Shown: piece by piece, positions 14,853-23,761 of the stretch
Numbering within the stretch: the stretch's first letter is position 1
How the letters are laid out: the number at the start of each line of letters is the position of its first letter
NCBI GenBank assembly: GCA_022827265.1
Contig: JAJDTF010000102.1
Coordinates: forward strand, 1 to 39,842
Direction: 5' to 3'
Length of the DNA: 39,842 nucleotides
DNA from: Acidimicrobiia bacterium
GTDB lineage: Bacteria > Actinomycetota > Acidimicrobiia > Acidimicrobiales > Poriferisodalaceae
Position numbers and translations under genes: made by a program
Notes under the pieces: generated by a model
What the model was told of the DNA's origin: nothing
The model's database searches: none
What the model saw: only the letters and a program-made list of their open reading frames with translations

Positions 14853-17024
14853 GTGCACTGGCCGACGTGGGCCCCTCGCTGGTCGATCATCACGGCGGCC
14901 GCCATCTTGATCGCGTCCATCCTCGCGACGGCTGTGCTGGCGATCCGGAACCCCGATGATGCTCCCCCTCCGACTGCTCCGGCGACATCGGCCACGCCTG
15001 CGACTACCAGCGCGCCAATCGTCGTTCCCACGACCGCTCCAGGCACGCCGACCCAAGTGAGCCCCGACACCGTGCACCTGCGGATTGCCGCGCTGGCAGC
15101 GGAGCTGGCGGCCACGCCTGTCGTCGTTCGCACCGACACCGGTGAGCAGACGTTCACGGTGGCCGACCTCGGCATTGCGCTGGAGCGAGATGCCACGTTC
15201 GGGGCCGTTCGGGAGCTGCGGACAGGCGATGCCGAAGCAGCCGGCGGAGACGCCGAGTCGTGGGTTGCGTGGTCCACCGACCCCCAGTTCACCGAGCGCC
15301 GGTATCTCGTCGATCGGTCGATGGCCCGAACCGTGCTGGCCAACGCCACTGACCTCGGTGTCACGGCGACTCCCACATCGGTGGTCGTCGTCAATGACAC
15401 GCTGGCGGTCGACCTCGGCCTGCCCGGCCAGATCGCCGACGCAGATGCCATCGTCGACCAGGTGCTCGAGGGCATCGCACGCTCGTTCACCCGCATCGAG
15501 ATCGCCGCAGAGCTGACGCAGAGCGAACCGATCGCGTTCACGCCCGAATTGCAGCAGGCCGTCAATACGGCACACCAGAACTACGGTCGCAGTCTCCTCG
15601 TGTCGTACGGAGAAGCAACCCACGACCTCAACATCGAAACGATCGCCGGCTGGCTCCGGCTCGACCCGGGGGCATCACCCCCCGAGATCGCCTTCGATCA
15701 TGCGCAGGTCGGGCCGTACCTCGAGGAAGCATTCGCCGCAGCATCGGCACCCGTCACCACCGGCGCGATGGCCATTGTCGACGGCGTACCGACGGCGGTA
15801 GCGAGCGATGGCAGCGTCGCCTGCTGTGCGGACGATGTGGGCGCCCTGATCGAAGAAGCGCTGCTGGCGCGCATCGAAGGACCGCTGGCGCTGCCGTCGC
15901 GCCCGGCGGTGAGCCGGGAGGAGCAAGCACACCTGGAAGCTCTGGGCATCGTCGAGCTCGTCGGCACGTTCACCACGAGGCACGCGTGCTGCCAAGGGCG
16001 CGTCGAGAACATTCAGCGCTTCGCCGAGCTCGTCCGGGGCGCGATTGTCGAGCCCGGCCAGAGCCTCTCGCTGAACGGGCATGTCGGCCGGCGAACCGAA
16101 GACAAGGGCTTCGTGGAGGGCGGCTTCATCGAGAAGGGCGTGCTGGTCGACGACATCGGCGGCGGGGTGTCGCAGTTCGCCACCACCATCTTCAATGCTC
16201 TGATCCGGGCCGGTATGACCATCGACGAGTACCAGACGCACTCGCTGTACCTCAGCCGTTACCCGTTCGGGTTGGACCCCACCATCTCGTACCCCAAGCC
16301 CGATCTGAAGTTCACCAATCCCACGCCGTACGGCCTGCTCATCTGGCCGACATACACCGACACGTCGATCACCGTCGAGCTGTACTCCACGCGCAATGTC
16401 CAAGTGACCATCGGCGAGCCCGAAGAGGAGATGCGGGAATTCTGCCGACGGGTCAGCACGGAGCGGATTCGAGTGTTCTCGGACGGCACCGTCGATACGG
16501 ACACGTTCCATGCCCGCTACCGGCCTGAAGAAGGGCGCGACTGCGACGGCTCGCGTTCGGTGCCGCGGCAATGCGTGGATCCGCTGCTCGCACCCTCGGG
16601 CGCACCAAGCGGCGGGCCGGCGGGCGACGGCGAGGCGCCTGAGGAGGCTTCCGGCACCGCCGATGCCGAAGGGGCTGAGCCAGATCTGGTCGAAGACGGC
16701 AGCGAGCGTGCAGACGGGTCGATCGTGGAGTGCCCGCCGCTCGAATGCGTCGAACAGCCCGGCGAGCGTGACTCGGAATTGCCGCGCTATCCCGACGATC
16801 CCTGTCTCGGTGTCGATCTGAGCACGGTGAAGGCCGACGACGGGACAGAGTCCGGCGAAGACGAAGGCGAAGGCGAAGGCGAAGGCGAAGGCGACCCGAC
16901 CGAGCCTGACGACACCGGCGAAACAGGCACTACGGACGAGGAAGGCGGCCCCGACGACGCCGAAGGCGGGCAGGCCAGCACCGGCGGCGGGGTCACTGAA
17001 ACCGGCGAGCCCCAGAGGTCATGA
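14853..17024 (+). CDS. VanW-family cell-envelope protein with acidic repeat tail
   Basis: 723 residues. An N-terminal membrane anchor (IITAAAILIASILATAVLAI) is followed by a Thr/Pro-rich linker and a region like the peptidoglycan-binding-4 (YoaR-type) domain. A VanW domain spans about residues 375-530, with NGHVGRRTEDKGFVEGG and GGGVSQFATTIFNAL as landmarks. VanW proteins are wall-associated; the biochemical role is unsettled. The tail after residue 570 is Gly/Glu/Asp-rich low complexity, including five tandem Glu-Gly codon pairs. A GTG start follows a -10-like TACGAT by 8 bases, suggesting a leaderless message. Confidence 0.85.
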   Translation: MHWPTWAPRWSIITAAAILIASILATAVLAIRNPDDAPPPTAPATSATPATTSAPIVVPTTAPGTPTQVSPDTVHLRIAALAAELAATPVVVRTDTGEQTFTVADLGIALERDATFGAVRELRTGDAEAAGGDAESWVAWSTDPQFTERRYLVDRSMARTVLANATDLGVTATPTSVVVVNDTLAVDLGLPGQIADADAIVDQVLEGIARSFTRIEIAAELTQSEPIAFTPELQQAVNTAHQNYGRSLLVSYGEATHDLNIETIAGWLRLDPGASPPEIAFDHAQVGPYLEEAFAAASAPVTTGAMAIVDGVPTAVASDGSVACCADDVGALIEEALLARIEGPLALPSRPAVSREEQAHLEALGIVELVGTFTTRHACCQGRVENIQRFAELVRGAIVEPGQSLSLNGHVGRRTEDKGFVEGGFIEKGVLVDDIGGGVSQFATTIFNALIRAGMTIDEYQTHSLYLSRYPFGLDPTISYPKPDLKFTNPTPYGLLIWPTYTDTSITVELYSTRNVQVTIGEPEEEMREFCRRVSTERIRVFSDGTVDTDTFHARYRPEEGRDCDGSRSVPRQCVDPLLAPSGAPSGGPAGDGEAPEEASGTADAEGAEPDLVEDGSERADGSIVECPPLECVEQPGERDSELPRYPDDPCLGVDLSTVKADDGTESGEDEGEGEGEGEGDPTEPDDTGETGTTDEEGGPDDAEGGQASTGGGVTETGEPQRS
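16863..16892 (+). repeat. in-frame hexanucleotide repeat GAAGGC x5
   Basis: Five perfect tandem copies of GAAGGC inside the acidic tail of the VanW protein encode alternating Glu-Gly. Such repeats can change copy number without breaking the frame, so tail length may vary between strains. Confidence 0.9.
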
Positions 17025-17028
17025 GCGG

Positions 17029-18297
17029 ATGACCATCGTCGATGTCCTGATCGTCGGTGCCGGCCCGGCGGGCGCATCCGCCGCCGTGTGGGCGCAGCGC
17101 GCGGGACTCGGGGTCATGCTCGTCGATCGCGCGGCACCGGGACGGGACAAGTGCTGCGGCGACGGCCTCACTGCGCTGGCGTTGCGCGAGCTCGAGTCGC
17201 TCGGCCTGCAACCGGAGCGGATGAACTCGTGGATGCCAGTGGCAGCCGCATGCGTGCGCACGCCGCGAGGACGCGTCATGAGGCTGCCCCTCCCCGAAGG
17301 ACGCGGGCAGTTTGCGAGCGTGTGCCGGCGCACCGAACTCGATGCGGGGCTCGTCGATCTCGCGGCATCAGCACAGGCTGACGTGCGTCTCGGCATCGCA
17401 TTCGAGGGATTCGAGGACTCCGGCGAGCGGGCGAGCTCGGCGTCCGTCCGGCTCAGCGACGGCAGCGTCGTGAAAGCCCGATTCGTGGTGGCTGCCGACG
17501 GCGTGTATTCCGCCGTGCGCAAGGCACTCGGCATCGGCCCAAATCGCTACCGGGGCGATTGGCATGCGTTTCGCGGCTATCTGCACGCGAGCGACCCTGC
17601 TTCCCGCGACATGTGGGTCTGGTTCGAGCCCGACCTGCTGCCGGGCTACGCCTGGTCATTCCCCTTGGACGACGGGCGCGTGAATGTCGGCTTCGGCGTG
17701 CCCCGAAACCACCGCGGCCGCGACTCCACTGGCGGTGCCGGCACCCTCAACGGCAAGGAGATCGCCGCAGTCTGGGCGAGCCTCACCGAGCGTCGTCACA
17801 TCGCGAGTGTGCTCGGCCCTCACCAACCCGACGGCCCGACGCGCGCGTGGCCGATACCGGCGCGACTGGGGGAACTGGAGCTGGCGCAGGGTCGCACGCT
17901 GCTGTGCGGCGACGCCGCTGCGGCCGCCGACCCGCTGACCGGCGAGGGAATCGGCCAGGCCCTGCAGATGGGGCGGATGGCGGCGACGGCGATCGCGCGC
18001 GGCGGCCCACCGCACAGCGTGTCGGCCCGCTACGTGCGAGAGGCGCGAGCCGAGTTCACGCTCGACCACCGGCTGGCGCGCGGGCTCAGCCGCGTCCTCG
18101 CGCACGAGCGTCTGGCCGAACTCTCGCTTCGAGCGGTCGACTGGTCCGGTTGGACCCGCCGGCAGTTCGCTCGCTGGATGTTCGAGGACTACCCGCGAGC
18201 TGCCGTCGCGACACCTCGTCGCTGGCACCGGGGCATGGCGGCGGCACCCGGCGCGTACGGCCCGGTTGCGGTCAGTGCCATAAGTTCGCCAAGCTAG
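17029..18297 (+). CDS. geranylgeranyl reductase-family FAD-dependent oxidoreductase
   Basis: 422 residues. The FAD dinucleotide-binding motif is in the N-terminal VDVLIVGAGPAGASAA. The second FAD region is LLCGDAAAAADPLTGEGIGQAL, with the conserved GDAA and DP elements. A KCCGDGL segment after the first domain is typical of the geranylgeranyl reductase group, which reduces isoprenoid chains or related substrates. The exact substrate (menaquinone side chain, polyprenol or other) is not decided. It starts 4 bases after the VanW stop, so it probably shares that transcript, and ends 4 bases before coaA. Confidence 0.85.
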   Translation: MTIVDVLIVGAGPAGASAAVWAQRAGLGVMLVDRAAPGRDKCCGDGLTALALRELESLGLQPERMNSWMPVAAACVRTPRGRVMRLPLPEGRGQFASVCRRTELDAGLVDLAASAQADVRLGIAFEGFEDSGERASSASVRLSDGSVVKARFVVAADGVYSAVRKALGIGPNRYRGDWHAFRGYLHASDPASRDMWVWFEPDLLPGYAWSFPLDDGRVNVGFGVPRNHRGRDSTGGAGTLNGKEIAAVWASLTERRHIASVLGPHQPDGPTRAWPIPARLGELELAQGRTLLCGDAAAAADPLTGEGIGQALQMGRMAATAIARGGPPHSVSARYVREARAEFTLDHRLARGLSRVLAHERLAELSLRAVDWSGWTRRQFARWMFEDYPRAAVATPRRWHRGMAAAPGAYGPVAVSAISSPS

Positions 18298-18301
18298 GCG
18301 G

Positions 18302-19261
18302 GTGACGGACGCCGCTACCTTCGACAGAAGGCTCGAGCCGGGCATTGATGACCGGCATTGCAGGTTCACCCGCGATCAGTGGGCGAAGCTGCGAGACGCC
18401 ACGCCGCTGTCATTGACAGAAGCCGAGCTTGAGACGCTGGCGGGCCTCGTCGAGCCTGTCACGCTCGACATGGTGCGCGACATCTACCTGCCCCTGTCGC
18501 GACTGTTGAACCTGCGTGTCGCAGCTAAACGCCAGCTTCGCGCTGCCACCGAGGGCTTCTTCGGCAGGGTGCTGCCGCCGCGCCCGTACCTGATCGGCAT
18601 CGGCGGGAGTGTCTCGGCCGGCAAGAGCACCACGGCACGCATCCTGCGAGCTGTCTTGGCCTCGTGGCCGGATCACCCGGAAGTGGACCTGGTCACGACG
18701 GACGGGTTCCTGCTGCCAAATGCCGAGCTCACCGAGCGCGGCATCCTCGGGCGCAAGGGCTTCCCCGAGTCGTACCGCCGCGGCGAACTGCGCGATTTCC
18801 TCCAGCGGATCTCGAGCGGCGAACCCGATGTCGCTGCGCCGGTCTACTCGCACAGCCTGTACGACGTGACCGATGAGGTTCAGCTCATCAACCAGCCCGA
18901 CATCCTCATCGTTGAGGGTCTGAATGTGCTGCAGACCGGACCACCGTCGAGCACGCCGTTCGTGTCGGACTTCTTTGACTTCACGATCTACGTCGACGCC
19001 GAGGCCGAAGACCTCGAGGAGTGGTACGTCGAGCGTTTCCAGCAGCTGCGCAAGACGGTGTTCCGCGAGCAGTCCGCCTACTTCGCTCAGTTCGCCGATC
19101 TGCCGCCCTCTGCCGCCGACGCGGTCGCGCGCACGATCTGGCGCTCGATCAACCTCGTCAACCTGCAGGAGAACATCCTGCCGACACGGGCTCGCGCAGA
19201 CCTGGTGCTCGCGAAGGGGCACGATCACGTCGTTGACCACGTCGAGCTCCGGTACCACTGA
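18302..19261 (+). CDS. coaA: type I pantothenate kinase
   Basis: Phosphorylates pantothenate, the first committed step of coenzyme A synthesis. 319 residues, usual for bacterial CoaA. The P-loop GGSVSAGKST spans residues 101-110. Family landmarks include the TTDGFLLPNAEL region, RKGFPESY and the YSHSLYDVT substrate region. The frame begins at a GTG 4 bases after the upstream stop and runs to within 6 bases of the HIT gene. The location among acyl-CoA genes fits with CoA demand but may be incidental. Confidence 0.93.
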   Translation: MTDAATFDRRLEPGIDDRHCRFTRDQWAKLRDATPLSLTEAELETLAGLVEPVTLDMVRDIYLPLSRLLNLRVAAKRQLRAATEGFFGRVLPPRPYLIGIGGSVSAGKSTTARILRAVLASWPDHPEVDLVTTDGFLLPNAELTERGILGRKGFPESYRRGELRDFLQRISSGEPDVAAPVYSHSLYDVTDEVQLINQPDILIVEGLNVLQTGPPSSTPFVSDFFDFTIYVDAEAEDLEEWYVERFQQLRKTVFREQSAYFAQFADLPPSAADAVARTIWRSINLVNLQENILPTRARADLVLAKGHDHVVDHVELRYH

Positions 19262-19267
19262 GCCGCA

Positions 19268-19768
19268 GTGGATGCTCGAATCGTGACGAATTCCTCGCCC
19301 GACGCTGAGCCCGTTGCGGCCCGGATGCCTGGCTGCACGTTCTGTTCGATCGTGGCAGGCGATATCCCGGCACTGCGCATCTACGAGGACGATCACGCCG
19401 TGGCTTTCATGGATCGACTCCCCATGACCGTCGGTCACTGTCTCGTCATTCCCCGCCGGCACGTGACCGACGTCTGGGAGCTCACCGATGACGATGCTGC
19501 GCACGTCATGCAAGCTGCACGGCGCGTGGCGAGCCTGGTGCGCGAGCGGTTGCAGCCGGCGGGCGTGAACTTGCTCAACAACAACGGCGCCGCTGCAGAT
19601 CAAACGCAGTTTCACTTCCACATCCACATGATCCCGCGCTATGGGCGCGACCGGCTGCTGCACCCGTGGGAGCGGATCTTTGCGCCAGCAGGCGAGATCG
19701 AATCGGCGTACCGGTTGCTCAGCGCGCCCAGCTCGCAGGCCCCGGCGTCCGCCACCCCGAACAACTAG
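19268..19768 (+). CDS. HIT-family nucleotide hydrolase/transferase
   Basis: 166 residues. The catalytic histidine triad HFHIH is at residues 116-120, followed by MIPR. Upstream, [13 protein letters not shown] contains the Cys-x-x-Cys pair that often binds zinc in this family. HIT proteins hydrolyse nucleoside phosphoramidates or dinucleotides; the specific substrate is not visible. The start is either the GTG at 19268 or the ATG at 19325, which would remove a poorly conserved 19-residue extension. It forms a tight run with coaA. Confidence 0.88.
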   Translation: MDARIVTNSSPDAEPVAARMPGCTFCSIVAGDIPALRIYEDDHAVAFMDRLPMTVGHCLVIPRRHVTDVWELTDDDAAHVMQAARRVASLVRERLQPAGVNLLNNNGAAADQTQFHFHIHMIPRYGRDRLLHPWERIFAPAGEIESAYRLLSAPSSQAPASATPNN

Positions 19769-19771
19769 CTT
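19766..19771 (+). promoter_or_regulatory. TANNNT -10 box (TAGCTT), probable leaderless promoter
   Basis: TAGCTT ends 8 bases before the ATG of the enoyl-CoA hydratase at 19780 and overlaps the stop of the HIT gene. There is no ribosome site before that ATG. Confidence 0.4.
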
Positions 19772-19779
19772 CGGACGCC

Positions 19780-20577
19780 ATGAACGACCGCTATGCCCCC
19801 TTCTCCGCGCTCCAGATCACCGGTCCCGACGACGACGGCGTGCTCGAGATCGTGATCGACACGCCAGGTCGGCTGAATTCCGTGGATGCGCCGAAGCACC
19901 TGGCGCTGGCCGATGTCTGGCGGGCAGTCGACGACGATCCTGACACCCGGGTGGCTGTCATCCGGGGCGCCAACGGCACGTTCTCCGCAGGCGGCGACCT
20001 GGACATGATCCAGGAGATCATGGACGACTTCGAGACGCGCCAGCGGGCGCTGCGCGAGGCGCGAGACATCGTTTACAACATGATCAACTGCTCCAAGATC
20101 ATCGTGTCGGCGATCGAGGGTGTTGCCGTCGGGGCTGGTCTGGCAGCGGCGCTGATGGCCGACATCTCGATCGCCGGGCGCAGCGCGCGGATCGTGGACG
20201 GCCACACCAAGCTCGGCGTCGCCGCCGGGGATCACGCCGCGATCGTGTGGCCGATCCTGTGCGGGATGGCCAAGTCGAAGTACTACCTGCTGACCTGCGA
20301 GACGATCACCGGCGAAGAGGCCGACGACATGGGCCTGGTCAGCAAAGTGGTCGAAGACGATGCCGTGCTCGACGAGGCCTTTGCAGTCGCCCGCAGACTG
20401 GCGGGCGGCAGCCAGAGCGCCATCCGCTGGACGAAGTACAGCCTCAACAACTGGATGCGGATGGCAGGGCCCATCTTCGACACGTCTGCCGCGCTGGAGA
20501 TGCTGGGCTTCACGGGCGCCGATGTGCGGGAGGGTCACGCCGCCATCGTCGAGAAGCGCCGCCCGAACTTCGCCTGA
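19780..20577 (+). CDS. enoyl-CoA hydratase/isomerase family protein
   Basis: Crotonase-fold protein of 265 residues. The first oxyanion-hole segment is [12 protein letters not shown] and the second is [20 protein letters not shown]. The region that holds the catalytic acids in hydratases reads [19 protein letters not shown], a variant pattern, so hydratase activity is likely but not certain. The next gene is a CaiB-type CoA-transferase 37 bases on, which suggests activation and hydration of an unsaturated acyl chain in one unit. The ATG at 19780 follows TAGCTT at leaderless spacing. Confidence 0.87.
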   Translation: MNDRYAPFSALQITGPDDDGVLEIVIDTPGRLNSVDAPKHLALADVWRAVDDDPDTRVAVIRGANGTFSAGGDLDMIQEIMDDFETRQRALREARDIVYNMINCSKIIVSAIEGVAVGAGLAAALMADISIAGRSARIVDGHTKLGVAAGDHAAIVWPILCGMAKSKYYLLTCETITGEEADDMGLVSKVVEDDAVLDEAFAVARRLAGGSQSAIRWTKYSLNNWMRMAGPIFDTSAALEMLGFTGADVREGHAAIVEKRRPNFA

Positions 20578-20614
20578 CCACGGCACCACAAGAGAACCTC
20601 AGAAGGGCGACGAC

Positions 20615-21889
20615 ATGGCACGGCTGGACCCACCCGATGAAGAGCACCTGACTGCGCACGAGCGGGCGGCCCCGATGGCCGCCCAGAACTCGGGCCCGCT
20701 CCAAGGCGTTCGCATCATCGACTGCACACACGCGCTGGCCGGGCCGTGGTCGACGATGATGCTCGCCGATCTGGGCGCCGACGTCATCAAAGTGGAGCCG
20801 CCGCGGGGCGAGCTCGCCCGCAAGATGCCGCCGTACACCCGCGAGGACACGGAGCGGAACTTCGGCGCCGGTTTCGCCAACTACAACCGCAACAAGCGAG
20901 GCATCGCGCTCGACCTCACCGACGACGATCAGCGGGAGCAATTCCTGCAGCTCGTCGACACCGCCGATGCACTCGTCGAGAACATGCGCGCCGGCGTGAT
21001 GGATGCGCTCGGAGTGGGCTGGGAGGTGCTCCACGAGCGCAACCCGAAGCTCGTCTATGGCGCCATCCGCGGCTTCGGCGACCCGCGTTCGGGAGAGAGC
21101 CCGTACGTGGACTGGCCGGCGTACGACGTCGTGGCCCAAGCGATGTCGGGCATGGTCTCGGCCACTGGCAGCGGTCCCGACGATCGGCACGTCGTGGGTC
21201 CCTACATCGGCGACACCTATCCCGGCACGATCGGCGCCATGGGCGTGCTGGCGGCGCTCTTCCATGCTCAGCGGACGGGCGAGGGCCAGTTCGTGGACGT
21301 GTCGATGGTCGACGCGGTAATGGCGCTCAGCGAAGTCGGGGTCACCCGCTACAGCGTGATGGGCCAGCCTGACACCCCACCGAGCGGCAACAAGAACCAG
21401 TACATCGTGCCGTTCGACATCTTCGACACCATCGACGGGGCCATCGCCATCGGCGCCCCCACCGACAACCACTGGCGCGAGCTGGCGGTTGCGATGGGCC
21501 GACCCGAGTGGGCCACCGCAGAAGAGACCCGCACCTTGCGAGCGCGCTACCACCATCGCGACGTGATCATCACGGCGCTGACCGAGTGGGCCGCGACGCT
21601 CACCAATGCGGAGGTCATCGCGGCCATCGGCGGCAAGGTGCCGTGCGGCCCGGTCAACCACCCTGGCGACCTGTTCACCGATCCCCATGTCGCAGCCCGT
21701 GACATGCTGGTGGCGGTGGAGCAACCGGTGGGCCGGCCGATCGTCCAGATCGCGCCGCCGATCCGCATGAGCGCCACGCCGCCGGGCATCTACCGTCGCG
21801 CTCCCAAGCTTGGTGAGCACAACGACGAAGTGCTCGGCGAGCTCGGCGAGCATCATGACGAAGTGCTCGGCGAGCTCGGCGACGACTGA
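20615..21889 (+). CDS. CaiB/BaiF family (class III) CoA-transferase
   Basis: Transfers CoA between an acyl-CoA and a carboxylic acid by an intertwined-dimer mechanism. 424 residues; N-terminal RIIDCTHALAGPWSTMMLAD, the CoA-contact region NRNKRGIALDL, and the probable nucleophile Asp171 in PAYDVVAQAMSG. The conserved end of the family (GEHNDEVLGELG) is present twice because of a 33-base tandem duplication, so the C-terminus is extended by 11 residues. An AGAAGGG ribosome site precedes the ATG. It likely forms an operon with the enoyl-CoA hydratase. Confidence 0.9.
   Translation: MARLDPPDEEHLTAHERAAPMAAQNSGPLQGVRIIDCTHALAGPWSTMMLADLGADVIKVEPPRGELARKMPPYTREDTERNFGAGFANYNRNKRGIALDLTDDDQREQFLQLVDTADALVENMRAGVMDALGVGWEVLHERNPKLVYGAIRGFGDPRSGESPYVDWPAYDVVAQAMSGMVSATGSGPDDRHVVGPYIGDTYPGTIGAMGVLAALFHAQRTGEGQFVDVSMVDAVMALSEVGVTRYSVMGQPDTPPSGNKNQYIVPFDIFDTIDGAIAIGAPTDNHWRELAVAMGRPEWATAEETRTLRARYHHRDVIITALTEWAATLTNAEVIAAIGGKVPCGPVNHPGDLFTDPHVAARDMLVAVEQPVGRPIVQIAPPIRMSATPPGIYRRAPKLGEHNDEVLGELGEHHDEVLGELGDD
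21815..21880 (+). repeat. 33-base tandem duplication, two copies, in the CoA-transferase C-terminus
   Basis: Copies at 21815-21847 and 21848-21880 differ at only a few bases near the 5' end of each. Each encodes GEH-x-DEVLGELG, and the duplication keeps the frame. Confidence 0.9.
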
Positions 21890-21940
21890 CCGCTCCCGCT
21901 GGCAAGGCGGCACGATCACAGAGCACCCCTGACCCACGGG

Positions 21941-21946
21941 TAGCGT
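21941..21946 (+). promoter_or_regulatory. TANNNT -10 box (TAGCGT), probable leaderless promoter
   Basis: TAGCGT ends 7 bases before the ATG at 21954 of methionine aminopeptidase. This favours ATG 21954 over the GTG at 21945, which overlaps the box. Confidence 0.4.
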
Positions 21947-21953
21947 GACCACG

Positions 21954-22955
21954 ATGGGCAGGCGCAAGCGTCGAGTGCCAGCAGCGCGCATGAGGCCTTC
22001 TGGCTTCGAGCCAGTGGTTGCCGGCTTGGTTTCGCCACGCCGGGCGGTGCCCGCGCACATCGAGTTGCCGCCCTACGCGCTCAGCGGCAAGTCCTCGCCG
22101 GCTCCGAGCGGCGTGGAGCCCTCCGACGACGCCACGATCGACGCCATGCGGTCGGCGGGCTCGGCTGCGCGGCGCGTGCTGAGGGCCGTGGCCGCCGAGA
22201 TCGCGCCGGGCGTCACCAGCGATCATCTCGACGAGGTCTGCCACGAGGCATGCATTGCCGAAGGCGGCTACCCGAGCCCGCTCAACTACAACGGCTTCCC
22301 GAAGTCGCTGTGCACCTCGGCCAACGAGATCATCTGTCACGGCATCCCCGATGACCGGCGGCTGTGCGACGGCGACATCGTGAACTGCGACGTGACGATC
22401 TTCGTCGGCGGCGTGCACGGCGACCACTCCGAGACGTTCTTGGTGGGCGATGTCGACGAGCCGTCGCGGCGGCTCGTCGAGGTCACACGCGAATCCATGT
22501 ATCACGGCATCGCTGCGGTACGGCCAGGAGCCCAAGTGTGCGACATCGGACGCGCCATCCAAGCTCGGGCAGAGTCCGAGGGTTACGGCGTGGTGCGCGA
22601 GTTCGTCGGCCACGGCATCGGGCAGATCTTCCACCGGCTGCCCAACATCCCGCACTACTTCGACCCCTCTGCGCGAACCGAGCTGGTCGAAGGCATGACC
22701 TTCACGGTGGAGCCGATGATCACGGCGGGCACACCACGCGCCCAGCTCTGGCCTGACGGCTGGACTGCCATGACGGCCGATCGAAGCCGCACCGCGCAGT
22801 TCGAACACACGGTGCTGGTCACCGCTCACGGCGCCGAGCTGCTGACCGTGACCGCCGACGAGCCGCAGCCGTTTCTCTCCGTCAGCGCCGCGAGCCGGCT
22901 CCATCCCGACGCCTGGCCCCGGCAGCTCCCCACGGCGGCCGTTCAGACCGCCTGA
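21954..22955 (+). CDS. map: type I methionine aminopeptidase
   Basis: Removes the N-terminal Met from nascent proteins. All five metal ligands are visible: Asp146 and Asp157 in NCDVTIFVGGVHGDHSE, His220 in GHGIG, Glu253 in TVEPMIT and Glu284 in QFEHTVLVT. The N-terminal extension of about 50 residues before the catalytic domain resembles the long Map versions of actinobacteria, with a Pro-rich linker but no zinc-finger cysteines. The last 40 residues are also extra. The ATG follows TAGCGT at leaderless spacing. Confidence 0.93.
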   Translation: MGRRKRRVPAARMRPSGFEPVVAGLVSPRRAVPAHIELPPYALSGKSSPAPSGVEPSDDATIDAMRSAGSAARRVLRAVAAEIAPGVTSDHLDEVCHEACIAEGGYPSPLNYNGFPKSLCTSANEIICHGIPDDRRLCDGDIVNCDVTIFVGGVHGDHSETFLVGDVDEPSRRLVEVTRESMYHGIAAVRPGAQVCDIGRAIQARAESEGYGVVREFVGHGIGQIFHRLPNIPHYFDPSARTELVEGMTFTVEPMITAGTPRAQLWPDGWTAMTADRSRTAQFEHTVLVTAHGAELLTVTADEPQPFLSVSAASRLHPDAWPRQLPTAAVQTA

Positions 22956-22958
22956 GCC

Positions 22959-23318
22959 ATGTCTCGACCACGTGGGGCAGGTGCCGCATGCGCCGGCCGG
23001 CTCGCTGCGGCACTGCTGGCCGTGGCTGCGATAGGCGGCGCCTGTGCCTCCGAGCCGGAGGCAGAGCCGATCCCCACAACCGGCCCCGTGCTCACGACGC
23101 TGCGCCCGCAGCTCACCACCACGACCATCGCCGCGCCGCCTCCGCAGCGCCGCATCTACGTAGTGCAGCCGGGAGACACCCTCAGCAAGATCGCCAACGG
23201 ATTCGGCGTCTCAGTCCAGGCGCTCATGGAAGAGAACGGCAAGGAGGACACGCTGCTCCGCATCGGGGAACAGCTCGTCATTCCGCCGACCGTGGTCGGC
23301 GCCAACAGCTCACAGTGA
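22959..23318 (+). CDS. LysM-domain secreted protein or lipoprotein
   Basis: 119 residues. A signal peptide with a basic start and Ala-rich core ends near IGGACAS, so Cys may be lipidated, although the lipobox is imperfect. A Thr/Pro-rich linker then leads to one LysM domain (YVVQPGDTLSKIANGFGVSV) near the C-terminus, which binds peptidoglycan. It begins 3 bases after the map stop and its own stop overlaps the next gene (GTGA). Probably a small wall-binding protein. Confidence 0.82.
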   Translation: MSRPRGAGAACAGRLAAALLAVAAIGGACASEPEAEPIPTTGPVLTTLRPQLTTTTIAAPPPQRRIYVVQPGDTLSKIANGFGVSVQALMEENGKEDTLLRIGEQLVIPPTVVGANSSQ

Positions 23319-23761
23319 CGAAGGCCAGTGACTGCTCCTGCTCGCGGCGCCGGGGGGCGATGAGAATGGCAATCGCTCTCGCGGCTTCGGGCATGGCAAT
23401 CGGGTGCACGCTGCTGCCGGGCGAGTCTCGCACCCAGGCATCCGCCACCTCCGTTCCTGCGCCCACGGTGGCACCGACCACCACGACCGAACCCCCGGTG
23501 CTGACGCCGTACACGGTGGTGCGCGGCGACACGCTGATCCAGATCGCCGACCGGTACGGCATTCACCTGAACGACCTGGTGCGGGTCAACAACATCGCCG
23601 ACCCCACCAAGATCTTCGTCGGCCAGATTCTTCTGATCCCGCCGCCGCCCGACCCCGATTCCGGGCCCGCACTCACCATCGCTCCCGCCACCGACCCCGT
23701 CCTGCCGCCGCTGCTGCCCACCACCGCCGCGCCGCCGATCACGCTTGCGGGGTCCCGATGA
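23315..23761 (+). CDS. second LysM-domain lipoprotein-like protein
   Basis: Paralogue of the preceding gene. A signal peptide (MRMAIALAASGMAIGC) ends in a lipobox-like Cys, followed by a Thr/Pro-rich linker and a LysM domain (YTVVRGDTLIQIADRYGIHL) that ends in LLIPPPP. A Pro-rich tail follows. The GTG at 23315 overlaps the upstream stop and gives 148 residues; the ATG at 23360 gives 133 and a neater signal peptide, so the start is open. The stop overlaps the PAP2 start. Confidence 0.78.
   Translation: MTKASDCSCSRRRGAMRMAIALAASGMAIGCTLLPGESRTQASATSVPAPTVAPTTTTEPPVLTPYTVVRGDTLIQIADRYGIHLNDLVRVNNIADPTKIFVGQILLIPPPPDPDSGPALTIAPATDPVLPPLLPTTAAPPITLAGSR

Noticed and set aside
20510-22060. Long minus-strand open frame opposite the CaiB-type gene
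   Set aside because: Shadow frame; the plus strand encodes a full CoA-transferase.
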